Shown here: in pieces, positions 1-5,158 of the stretch | Layout: the number at the start of each line of letters is the position of its first letter | How positions within the stretch are numbered: the stretch's first letter is position 1 | Assembly: GCA_039180865.1 (NCBI GenBank) | Contig: JBCDCZ010000283.1 | Location: 1 to 6,003, forward strand | Reading direction: 5' to 3' | Length of the DNA: 6,003 bases | Source of the DNA: JBCDCU01 sp039180865 | GTDB lineage: Bacteria > Pseudomonadota > Alphaproteobacteria > Rhizobiales > JACESI01 | Position numbers and translations under genes: made by a program | The notes under the pieces: model-generated | Told to the model about the DNA's origin: nothing | Database searches by the model: none | What the model saw: only the letters and a program-made list of their open reading frames with translations

Positions 1-31
1 CGGTCTTTACGTTAACGCGAAGAGCGATTGC

Positions 32-952
32 ATGAGCGAAACCTCAGAGGACGCCAACTTCGCCTCCGCCGTCATGATGCGGCTCGTCGCGGCAGGTCTT
101 GAAAAACAGGGCCTTGGAGGATTGCTCAAACCGGCCAGGGGCGCGCATGTGCCTCGACCATCCAAACGGAGTTTCCTTGAAACCATCGCCCAAGAGCATG
201 ACCTGAAGACCATTCTGCGGCTTGCCGATGCGATACCGGACATGCCACCGGAGCCGGTGGTTCTTGCCCTCACCAAAGCCAGGGATCTCGATGACCTTTT
301 CGGAAGATGGCATCGGATCGAAACCTTCAGCCATGCGTACCATACGGTTGATGTTGACCAATCCGGCACCGGAACCTGGCGGCTTACCCACGTCTCTAAA
401 CGCCAGGGCGAAAAGCCCACCCCCGAAGAAAGCCTGCTTGTCGTGGCAGTCCTGACAATGCTTGGAGAAACGGTCTGTAAATCCCCGCTTTCGCTGCAAT
501 CGGCGTCCGGCGCCACTCTGCGCTACGACAGCGGCTGGCATGAACCTCAGCCCTGCGAAATCGACGGATCCTTTGTCCTTGTCGCAATGAACGACCACGC
601 GATTATTCACCAACAGGAACCGGCGCAGCACCAAGACCTTGTTTTCGCGTCAAAGTCCATGTTCGCCGGGGATCTGGTCCGACGTTGGACACTTAAAGAT
701 CTAGCGGGCACTCTAGGGTGCTCTACCCGCTCGCTTCAACGCAGGTACAGTCAAAGCGCGACAACCTTCTCGACACTCGTCTCTGAGGCCCGTTTGGAAG
801 CTGCCGCTGCTTACCTATGCTCTGGAGAAAAAAGAAGCCTGGCCGAGATTGGTTTTCTCGCGGGATACACTGATCAGGCCCATTTCTCGCGCTCCTTTAT
901 GCAACAGGTCGGAATGACACCGAATGCATACCGAATGAGCTTCTCAACGTAA
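32..952 (+). CDS. AraC-family transcriptional regulator
   Basis: This 306-residue protein is a DNA-binding regulator with an AraC/XylS-type double helix-turn-helix at its C-terminus. The first helix-turn-helix spans about residues 220-240 (WTLKDLAGTLGCSTRSLQRR). The second spans about 269-301 and ends in the family signature, with GY-x-D-x-x-HFSRSF followed by G-x-TP-x-x-YR. The N-terminal 200 residues are an effector or dimerisation region that I cannot assign to a known ligand domain; the length of about 300 residues is normal for the family. I chose the ATG at 32 because a weak Shine-Dalgarno-like GAAGAG (19-24) lies 7 bases upstream. The frame stays open to the window edge, so a start further upstream cannot be excluded. 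A possible target is the cyclase gene about 385 bases downstream on the same strand, but only position supports that. The family assignment is firm; ligand and targets are unknown. Confidence 0.93.
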   Translation: MSETSEDANFASAVMMRLVAAGLEKQGLGGLLKPARGAHVPRPSKRSFLETIAQEHDLKTILRLADAIPDMPPEPVVLALTKARDLDDLFGRWHRIETFSHAYHTVDVDQSGTGTWRLTHVSKRQGEKPTPEESLLVVAVLTMLGETVCKSPLSLQSASGATLRYDSGWHEPQPCEIDGSFVLVAMNDHAIIHQQEPAQHQDLVFASKSMFAGDLVRRWTLKDLAGTLGCSTRSLQRRYSQSATTFSTLVSEARLEAAAAYLCSGEKRSLAEIGFLAGYTDQAHFSRSFMQQVGMTPNAYRMSFST

Positions 953-958
953 GCCTGA

Positions 959-1135
959 ATGCACGGACAGTTGCATAGCTCGAACGCCCTCGATAAAGAA
1001 ACGGTTTCGGCAAGCCTCGGACAATTTCTTCCGGCTTTGAAGCACCCCTTCGATAGCGAAATCATTCATGTTGACATGGCGCCCACACTCTTCAAAGAGC
1101 TCCACAGGCGACCGCAAAATGCAAGCTCATTGTAA
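959..1135 (+). CDS. possible small ORF, 58 residues, unknown
   Basis: An ATG directly follows an in-frame TGA (956-958), 6 bases after the stop of the AraC gene and in the same reading frame, and opens a 58-codon frame ending in TAA at 1133-1135. The product begins MHGQLHSSNALDKETVSASL and continues with an amphipathic stretch. It contains no signal peptide, membrane segment or motif I recognise. There is no convincing ribosome binding site in front of the ATG, so expression would need translational coupling to the AraC gene. Base composition is GC-rich up to the stop, then drops sharply into AT-rich DNA. This fits either a real small gene or the eroded end of an older one. It could equally be chance, so treat it as a weak call. 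Confidence 0.25.
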   Translation: MHGQLHSSNALDKETVSASLGQFLPALKHPFDSEIIHVDMAPTLFKELHRRPQNASSL

Positions 1136-1243
1136 CTTCTAAATAAAAGATATGTAATAACATAACGCTCATACTCGATAAATTACAAAACATACATGTC
1201 ATTTTATATGAAGCCTTGCCTCCATATGAATTTCTCTAAACGG

Positions 1244-1272
1244 TTGCAGTAAAACCATGATGACTACATAGT
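1244..1272 (+). promoter_or_regulatory. possible sigma-70-type promoter of the cyclase gene
   Basis: TTGCAG (1244-1249) could act as the -35 box and CATAGT (1267-1272) as the -10 box, with a 17-base spacer. The matches to consensus are modest (3/6 and 4/6), so this is a tentative placement. Its attraction is that the -10 box sits inside the perfect dyad at 1260-1275, as expected for a repressed promoter. Transcription would start roughly 55-60 bases before the GTG at 1338. Confidence 0.3.
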
Positions 1273-1275
1273 CAT
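1260..1275. promoter_or_regulatory. perfect 7-2-7 inverted repeat, likely operator
   Basis: ATGACTA (1260-1266) and TAGTCAT (1269-1275) are exact reverse complements separated by CA. A 16-base dyad of this form is typical of a binding site for a dimeric helix-turn-helix repressor. It lies 62 bases before the start of the cyclase gene and overlaps the possible -10 box. AraC-type regulators usually bind direct repeats rather than short perfect palindromes. The cognate protein may therefore not be the adjacent AraC regulator. Confidence 0.5.
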
Positions 1276-1337
1276 GATATCGCGCGCATTATGGAGGAGC
1301 GGGCGAGACTGTTTTAAAAATCGATGGGAGGAATACC

Positions 1338-2294
1338 GTGGCATTCAATACATTGAAGGCACTAGCGTGCGGTCTCGCGCTCACAGTCACGCCCGCATTG
1401 GCGGACGATCATTCCGATTGGACGAAATCCAAATTCGGGCCGGACGATCAGGCGGGTGCATCCAATCTGATGACGTCTGAAAAGGCGCTTGAAGCAATCG
1501 CACTCATGAAAACCGGTACTGTCATGTCGATTGGCAGGGTCTATCAAAAAGAAATGCCGCTCTTCGGCATCCGTGCTTTCGCGCTGCGTGGGACAGCGGG
1601 ACTTGCCGGCGGTCCGGTCGGTGAGAACAAAGTGGTCTGGCTCGACGATTTTCTTGCAACTGAAATCGGCCAGGTCGGAACCCAGTTCGACGGTCTCGGT
1701 CATATCGGGATCGGCACGAAAAACGGCTCTCTCTTTTATAATGGCGTGACCCAACAGGAGATGGTCGGTAGCGACGGCTTGAAACTCCACGGGATCGAAC
1801 ATGTGAAGCCGATCTTCACGCGCGGCATTGTGCTCGACATTGTCGCCGTCAAGGGCGCTCCAATGGATGCCGGACAAGAGGTCTCAGTAGCCGACATTGA
1901 GAAAGCGCTTCAAATGCAAAACATCGCGCCGCCGAGCGCGGGCGACGTCGTTCTGTTTCACACGGGCTGGGGCCGCCATTGGATTACTGACAATAAGACC
2001 TTCAATTCCGGCGCCCCCGGTATCGGCATGGAAGCCGCGGCGTGGCTGATTGAGCGCGAAGTCGTTCTGGTTGGTGCCGATACATGGCCGGTCGAAGTGG
2101 TACCCAATCCCGATTCAAGAGTGGCCTTTCCGGTGCACCAGGAGCTGATCCCCAAGAACGGTATATTCATCCATGAGAATATCGCAACGGAGCGCCTGAT
2201 TGAGGCCGGCGTCTCGGAATTCGCCTATATCTACTCCCCCGTTCCGATCAAAGGCGCAACGGGTTCACCCGGCGCCCCTTTGGCAGCTTACTGA
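1338..2294 (+). CDS. exported cyclase-family (kynurenine formamidase-like) metal hydrolase
   Basis: This 318-residue protein belongs to the cyclase/formamidase-like family of metal-dependent amide or lactone hydrolases, which includes kynurenine formamidase and isatin hydrolase. A GTG start at 1338 is supported by a strong ribosome binding site GGGAGGA (1326-1332) five bases upstream. Residues 1-22 form a classic Sec signal peptide with probable cleavage after ALA (20-22), so the enzyme should act in the periplasm. The usual metal motif HxGTHxDxxxH appears as QVGTQFDGLGH (112-122): Asp118 and His122 are kept, but both His positions before them are Gln. Other family landmarks are present: FHTGWG (207-212), GADTWPVE (246-253), VHQ (266-268) and HEN (279-281). 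The substrate is unknown. The Gln-type motif marks a divergent subfamily, so formamidase activity should not be assumed. The nearest upstream regulator is AraC-type, and a palindromic operator candidate lies before the gene. Confidence 0.88.
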   Translation: MAFNTLKALACGLALTVTPALADDHSDWTKSKFGPDDQAGASNLMTSEKALEAIALMKTGTVMSIGRVYQKEMPLFGIRAFALRGTAGLAGGPVGENKVVWLDDFLATEIGQVGTQFDGLGHIGIGTKNGSLFYNGVTQQEMVGSDGLKLHGIEHVKPIFTRGIVLDIVAVKGAPMDAGQEVSVADIEKALQMQNIAPPSAGDVVLFHTGWGRHWITDNKTFNSGAPGIGMEAAAWLIEREVVLVGADTWPVEVVPNPDSRVAFPVHQELIPKNGIFIHENIATERLIEAGVSEFAYIYSPVPIKGATGSPGAPLAAY

Positions 2295-2337
2295 GGGCCT
2301 AAGGAGTATGGCACACGGCGCATAAAACACGAACAAG

Positions 2338-2366
2338 ATTGCGGCCTATACAAACCGGGCCGCAAT
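2338..2366. terminator. hairpin between convergent genes, probable bidirectional terminator
   Basis: ATTGCGGCC (2338-2346) and GGCCGCAAT (2358-2366) form a perfect 9-base-pair stem with an 11-base loop, 44 bases after the cyclase stop and 43 bases before the stop of the opposing M15 gene. Neither strand has a clean run of T after the stem; the minus strand is the richer, with short TT and TTTT runs. It may be an imperfect intrinsic terminator or an RNA-stabilising 3' hairpin shared by both messages. Confidence 0.5.
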
Positions 2367-2408
2367 TGCCTGATCGCAATAATTGGAGCACGCGGGGGTG
2401 GTGATCTA

Positions 2409-2915
2409 TCACTGTTTGCGCCGATTGCGGCATTGATAGTCCCAGGACCGTTTTTCGCCGACATCGACATGGACAACGCCGCGGCAGCCATAGGTCCCGA
2501 CACCGCCGACATCCGGTAAGGATCGCAGGAAGCGGGCAAGTTGATAGCGGCTCACCCCTTCGACCGAAATGTCTGCTGCTTCACACCGCATATGGGCCGA
2601 ATTGCGCGCACTGCCCACCTGGCCCTTCGTATTCGGGCTTCGGTAACCGGATGTCACGACCGGAGACACGCCATACTTGGTTTCGACCTTCGCCAGAATG
2701 GATTTCAATTGCTTCGGAAAACACTCCGTCGCAACTCTGCCGTGCTGTACCGTGTAGGTGAGAAGCGTTCCCGGCTTGAGTCCGCTTGTGACCACAATGC
2801 TCTGACCTGCGGTCGGCTCCGTAGCACCTCCCCCACTTTCCAGGTCCGTTTGTGCCGCGCACGAAGTGATGAACACCGCACATAGCAGTACGGTGAAAAC
2901 TCTTCCGTCTAACAT
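2409..2915 (-). CDS. peptidase M15-like lipoprotein (D-Ala-D-Ala carboxypeptidase type)
   Basis: This 168-residue protein looks like a lipid-anchored relative of the M15 (D-Ala-D-Ala carboxypeptidase/YcbK-like) zinc peptidases, which cut peptidoglycan stem peptides. Residues 1-18 are a lipoprotein signal with lipobox ITSC, so Cys19 would be acylated after cleavage. A low-complexity linker follows (about 22-40). The M15 core then runs from SGYRS (89-93) through SAHMRCEAADI (106-116) to VHVDVG (148-153). By family rules His108, Asp115 and His149 are the zinc ligands. The position that is often Gly in HxxGxAxD is Cys111 here. The mature protein has further Cys at 65, 144 and 162, so disulfides are plausible. 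No strong ribosome binding site precedes the ATG, only a weak AAGAA. The gene faces the cyclase gene tail to tail and appears to be a single-gene unit. The cell-wall role is inferred from the family. Confidence 0.85.
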   Translation of the reverse strand: MLDGRVFTVLLCAVFITSCAAQTDLESGGGATEPTAGQSIVVTSGLKPGTLLTYTVQHGRVATECFPKQLKSILAKVETKYGVSPVVTSGYRSPNTKGQVGSARNSAHMRCEAADISVEGVSRYQLARFLRSLPDVGGVGTYGCRGVVHVDVGEKRSWDYQCRNRRKQ

Positions 2916-3089
2916 CGAGCTATTCTTGACTATTGATCGTTTATCTGCCGCTTTGGCCGGATTTTATTGACCAATACCGATGGAAGAAATTGAATTTTTT
3001 ACGGTTGGTTAATATTAATGGTTACTTAATAAGATCGAAAAATTTGAGATAACTGCGGCACAATTGGTTCGGAAACACCCGATGCTTTG

Positions 3090-3110
3090 GACACATTAAA
3101 TAACTGTGTC
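3090..3110. repeat. 6-bp perfect inverted repeat with AT-rich centre
   Basis: GACACA (3090-3095) and TGTGTC (3105-3110) are exact reverse complements around TTAAATAAC. The AT-rich centre and 21-base span would suit a regulator binding site. I cannot tie it to a promoter with confidence, and chance is possible at this length. Confidence 0.3.
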
Positions 3111-3144
3111 TCATCTTTGACCTTGTTTGGGTGAGGATCGGGAA

Positions 3145-3323
3145 ATCCGATGTTTGCCGGGAGGCGGCTCATCCGCCGTGGTCTATCGGAGAATCAGCCG
3201 CACATGATTGTCCGGGACACGCCTAGCAAGGCGTTCGCCCATTTGGTCTTAAGACTGGCTGCACCAAGTCGAAAAGCGAGTAGTCAGGCGGAGGACCGAC
3301 ATCTCGTTTCGCTCAGATCCGCC
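3145..3323. ncRNA. candidate structured RNA, strand unknown
   Basis: Several short complementary segments nest without crossing: GATGT (3149-3153) with ACATC (3299-3303); GGCGG (3163-3167) with CCGCC (3173-3177); GGTC (3180-3183) with GACC (3294-3297); CAGCC (3195-3199) with GGCTG (3257-3261); GGG (3214-3216) with CCC (3238-3240); CGCC (3220-3223) with GGCG (3230-3233). Together they would give a rod of about 155 nucleotides with a side hairpin. A competing 3' hairpin pairs GGCGGA (3287-3292) with TCCGCC (3318-3323). The complement folds similarly, so strand cannot be told by eye. I do not recognise tmRNA, RNase P RNA, SRP RNA or 6S RNA signatures. Stems are short and GC-rich DNA offers such pairings by chance, so this remains a hypothesis. 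Confidence 0.2.
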
Positions 3324-3357
3324 CTTCTCTGATTACGCGCCCTTTGCGTTCCGCTTT

Positions 3358-3371
3358 CCAAGCAGACTTGG
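3358..3371 (-). terminator. small hairpin just after the SDR stop
   Basis: CCAAG (3358-3362) and CTTGG (3367-3371) form a 5-base-pair stem with a 4-base loop, beginning 7 bases beyond the stop codon of the minus-strand SDR gene. No T-run follows on the minus strand, so it is at best a weak terminator or 3'-end hairpin. Confidence 0.22.
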
Positions 3372-3378
3372 GCAATGC

Positions 3379-4251
3379 TCAGAACCAGGCTCCGACCGCC
3401 CTCTCCTTTAAGACATCGTCGATGACGCCCGTGGCGCGACTGTACAAGAGATGCTGTACGTCTTTGTCGTTGACACGCGGATGCCCCAGGATCCCGACGC
3501 CCTTCGAACTCAGGAGACCATGGGCGTTCGCGTCTTTGTTTTCGTTGTTCAGGATTTTGCTAACCATGGAAGCGTAGTCTTCCGGGGTGCGAATCCAGCC
3601 ACGCAGAATCCGTTCGACTGAATTGATCAGGATTTTCATAGGACGGGGGAATTCCGCATTGCGCCGAATTTCCGTCGCAACCGCACCGGCATTCAAAATG
3701 TTGACCCTGGTCTTTTGACCTTCCAGTTTGTCCCGCATCAAAAGCCCGTAGAAATCGTTCGCCATTTGGCCGATCGTATGTCCCTTGAAGCTTGAAGCTC
3801 CGTCCGGAACGGGCACAAAATTTATGAAATCCTTTGAGGGTGCGAACCCTGCCAGTGCGATGTGGATGATCCGCTCCGGTCTTTGGTCAACGGGTTCGTT
3901 CAAAAAGAGCTGGTTGAAGAGCAGCCTCGAATAGAAATTCGTCGCGATCGACACCTCCAAACCCTCCGATGTGTTGAGGCGTTTGGTTCGCAAGTTATCG
4001 GCAGTATGAACGACAAAATCGACGCGACCCAAAAGGTCGAGCGTCTGCCGGACAACACCTGGAACACGCTGCAGCAGCGAGACGTCTTCCTTGATGAAAT
4101 GCGCGTTGGAGGAATGCGTTTCTTTGAAGGCCCGGCCTTTGTTTTCCGATCGCCCGACAATCAGGACAGAATTCTCGCCCACGAGCTGTGCGGCAAGAGC
4201 GCGTCCTATTCCGCTGGTACCACCAATGATGACAATCTTCTTGCCGCGCAT
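3379..4251 (-). CDS. SDR-fold protein with degenerate catalytic site
   Basis: This 290-residue protein has the Rossmann fold of short-chain dehydrogenases/reductases. The dinucleotide-binding GGTSGIGRA is at 10-18 and an ED-V pair follows at 55-57. Asn105 sits at the usual helix-E position, and VNILNAGAVATEI (183-195) matches the VNALHPGVVxTEI block of the retinol dehydrogenase-like branch. The active site is not intact. The expected RIVNVSS block reads RIIHIAL (127-133), with no Ser. The expected YGQSKLAN block reads HTIGQMAN (158-165), putting His for Tyr and Gln for Lys. The NNAG motif reads HTAD (82-85). NAD(P) binding is plausible, but classical hydride-transfer chemistry is doubtful. 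The ATG start is supported by GGAGAGGGG on the minus strand (4263-4255). The gene is divergent from a TetR regulator and shares a two-operator promoter with it, so it is probably de-repressed by the regulator's ligand. Substrate and role are unknown. Confidence 0.87.
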   Translation of the reverse strand: MRGKKIVIIGGTSGIGRALAAQLVGENSVLIVGRSENKGRAFKETHSSNAHFIKEDVSLLQRVPGVVRQTLDLLGRVDFVVHTADNLRTKRLNTSEGLEVSIATNFYSRLLFNQLFLNEPVDQRPERIIHIALAGFAPSKDFINFVPVPDGASSFKGHTIGQMANDFYGLLMRDKLEGQKTRVNILNAGAVATEIRRNAEFPRPMKILINSVERILRGWIRTPEDYASMVSKILNNENKDANAHGLLSSKGVGILGHPRVNDKDVQHLLYSRATGVIDDVLKERAVGAWF

Positions 4252-4323
4252 GTACCCCTCTCCATCACAGCTTTCCGACGAGCGGCGAACCTGTTGCCTT
4301 ACTGGCTTCGCTTAAACAATGAC

Positions 4324-4354
4324 AATATACACTGACCGGTTGGTATAGTGTCAA
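4324..4354 (-). promoter_or_regulatory. probable promoter of the SDR gene
   Basis: On the minus strand a perfect -35 box TTGACA occupies 4354-4349. The -10 box is either TGTATA (4331-4326, 17-base spacer) or TATATT (4329-4324, 19-base spacer); the second matches consensus better but at a wide spacing. The first operator copy (4329-4341) covers the spacer and -10 area. A bound repressor would therefore block this promoter. Confidence 0.55.
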
Positions 4355-4369
4355 CACTGACCGGTTTGT
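4329..4369. promoter_or_regulatory. two direct copies of a TetR-type operator
   Basis: The 13-mer ACACTGACCGGTT occurs exactly at 4329-4341 and again at 4354-4366, offset by 25 bases. Each copy contains the self-complementary core ACCGGT and belongs to a dyad of form AC-N2-ACCGGT-N2-GT (4331-4344 and 4356-4369); the second dyad extends one further pair. The placement, between the divergent SDR and TetR genes and within both promoters, is typical of TetR-family autoregulation. The cognate protein is most probably the adjacent regulator. A further short inverted repeat, AGTGT-CA-ACACT (4347-4358), lies between the two copies. Confidence 0.75.
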
Positions 4370-4376
4370 GCAAAAT
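4348..4376 (+). promoter_or_regulatory. possible promoter of the TetR regulator gene
   Basis: GTGTCA (4348-4353) and CAAAAT (4371-4376) are separated by 17 bases and each matches the sigma-70 consensus at 4 of 6 positions. The second operator copy (4354-4366) falls in the spacer. The -35 boxes of this promoter and of the SDR promoter overlap on opposite strands, giving a back-to-back arrangement. The boxes are weak, so the exact placement is tentative. Confidence 0.4.
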
Positions 4377-4397
4377 ACTTAAATCAAGGAGTGTTAC

Positions 4398-4916
4398 GTG
4401 TCGGCAAAAACCAACCTTCTCGAAGCTGCCGCTGCCCTTGCGCAGTCGGACGGAGTGACGGCCCTCGGTGTGGAGCGGGTGGTCCAGAAGGCAGGCGTGA
4501 GCAAAGGAGCCTTCTTCTACCACTTTGAAAGCAAGGAAGAGATGGTGCGCGCACTGCTCGATCATGTCTCGGAGCGGTGCATGCTCACAGTCGAAGACGC
4601 TGTCGCGAATGGAAAGCGGTTCACCGATGCCTTCGTTGAAATGGTTATCGGTGAGATTCAAAATAACGGCGCCCTGATTGCCGTTTTGGTTGCAAGCGTA
4701 TCGCTAGATCCAATGTTGAGAGAAAAACTCACTGAGCGCAGGAAAATCATTCGAGGCCGAATGATTGCGGAAGACGGACTTTCGCCGGACCGAGCCGCTG
4801 TGCTTTGCCTCGCAATCGACGGAGCAATGATCGGAACCGTGCTCTATGATGAAGGCGTCACCGCTGAACGCACAGAAATGATTGCATCGTCTTTGCGCAA
4901 GATTTCGGCCAATTAG
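4398..4916 (+). CDS. TetR-family transcriptional repressor
   Basis: This 172-residue protein is a small TetR/AcrR-type regulator. The N-terminal DNA-binding domain (about residues 4-50) contains the recognisable helix-turn-helix ERVVQKAGVSKGAFFYHFES (26-45), with the near-universal G-x-F-YHF-x-SKEE ending. The C-terminal helical region should bind a small ligand and form the dimer; its late segment LAIDGAMIGTVL (138-149) is a common pattern in this class, but the ligand cannot be read from it. The GTG start at 4398 has a good ribosome binding site, AAGGAG (4386-4391), 6 bases upstream. The gene is divergent from the SDR-fold gene and lies next to two exact copies of an operator. It should therefore repress both genes, with release by an inducer. 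A terminator-like structure follows at 5003-5050. At 172 residues it is slightly shorter than the family average of about 200, but looks complete. Confidence 0.94.
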   Translation: MSAKTNLLEAAAALAQSDGVTALGVERVVQKAGVSKGAFFYHFESKEEMVRALLDHVSERCMLTVEDAVANGKRFTDAFVEMVIGEIQNNGALIAVLVASVSLDPMLREKLTERRKIIRGRMIAEDGLSPDRAAVLCLAIDGAMIGTVLYDEGVTAERTEMIASSLRKISAN

Positions 4917-5002
4917 GCGCTCGACTACGTCGAACTCTCACCAATTCCGCCTAACCAGAAATCATCTAAAGCATGCCGGTGACAGGCGCCAGGGCAACCT
5001 GT

Positions 5003-5050
5003 GGTGCAACCCAAAAGCCCTGACCCAGGCATCTCGTGCACCCATTTTTC
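5003..5050 (+). terminator. probable intrinsic terminator after the TetR gene
   Basis: GGTGCA (5003-5008) pairs exactly with TGCACC (5037-5042), enclosing a smaller hairpin CCTG-ACC-CAGG (5019-5029). A run of five T (5045-5049) follows within two bases. An additional stem, ACAGG (4982-4986) with CCTGT (4998-5002), lies just before it. The loop is larger than in a textbook terminator, but the stem plus T-run 90-130 bases after the stop is a reasonable 3' end. It would also insulate the chemoreceptor gene. Confidence 0.5.
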
Positions 5051-5078
5051 TAATCGCTAACAAAGTCTGTCTCTTCGC

Positions 5079-5106
5079 TTCAGACATGGTTAAGCAATTC
5101 TTTAAT
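5079..5106 (+). promoter_or_regulatory. possible promoter of the chemoreceptor gene
   Basis: TTCAGA (5079-5084, 4/6 match) and TTTAAT (5101-5106, 5/6 match) are separated by 16 bases and lie about 50 bases before the chemoreceptor start. The location between the terminator and the gene is right. The boxes are ordinary sigma-70-type, and I saw no dedicated motility sigma-factor motif. Confidence 0.35.
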
Positions 5107-5158
5107 GAAAGCACGTAGTTTTACGGTCGATTCGCCACAATTATTGCGAGGGTGGGTA

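Larger units (their letters stand above)
1136..1337 (+). other. AT-rich control region upstream of the cyclase gene
   Basis: This gap is markedly AT-rich in its first 120 bases, unlike the flanking coding DNA. It holds weak inverted repeats (TGTAAT 1153-1158 with ATTACA 1182-1187; ATATG 1206-1210 with CATAT 1223-1227), the promoter-like elements and perfect dyad listed separately, and the ribosome binding site of the next gene at 1326-1332. No coding frame is apparent. It is the natural place for regulation of the cyclase gene. Confidence 0.5.
2916..3378. other. gene-free stretch: AT-rich half, then GC-rich fold-prone half
   Basis: About 460 bases separate the M15 gene start from the SDR gene end, both on the minus strand. 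The part at 2916-3110 is AT-rich and must contain the M15 promoter, though I see no pair of boxes good enough to place it. It includes the palindrome TTAATATTAA near 3010 and an inverted repeat at 3090-3110. The part at 3130-3340 is GC-rich and full of short complementary segments, described separately. A 60-codon plus-strand frame at 3150-3332 lacks a ribosome binding site and any recognisable motif, so I do not call it a gene. Confidence 0.6.

Noticed and set aside
44..634. Long minus-strand frame (196 codons) under the AraC gene
   Set aside because: It lies entirely antisense to a gene with clear AraC signatures, and its translation is rich in Arg, Gly and Phe with no recognisable motif; it is a shadow of GC-rich coding DNA.
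950..1135. AraC gene plus small ORF as one gene broken by a nonsense mutation
   Set aside because: The AraC protein already ends at the normal place after its second helix-turn-helix, and two stops separate the frames, so a read-through product is unlikely.
1362..1877. Minus-strand frame of 171 codons within the cyclase gene
   Set aside because: It is antisense to a gene with a signal peptide and family motifs, and the product has no domain or ribosome binding site.
3145..3323. Identification of the structured segment as 6S RNA
   Set aside because: Length and rod-like pairing resemble 6S RNA, but I could not match the central bubble or its conserved bases, and the stems are short; the name is not justified.
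3150..3332. Plus-strand frame of 60 codons in the M15/SDR gap
   Set aside because: It has no ribosome binding site, an Arg/Ser/Leu-rich composition typical of chance frames in GC-rich DNA, and it coincides with fold-prone sequence.
3862..4335. Plus-strand frame of 157 codons overlapping the SDR gene and the divergent promoter
   Set aside because: It is antisense to the SDR frame and reads through the operator region; no motif or ribosome binding site supports it.
4882..5118. Plus-strand frame of 78 codons after the TetR gene
   Set aside because: It starts inside the TetR gene in another frame, runs through the terminator-like structure, and has no recognisable content.
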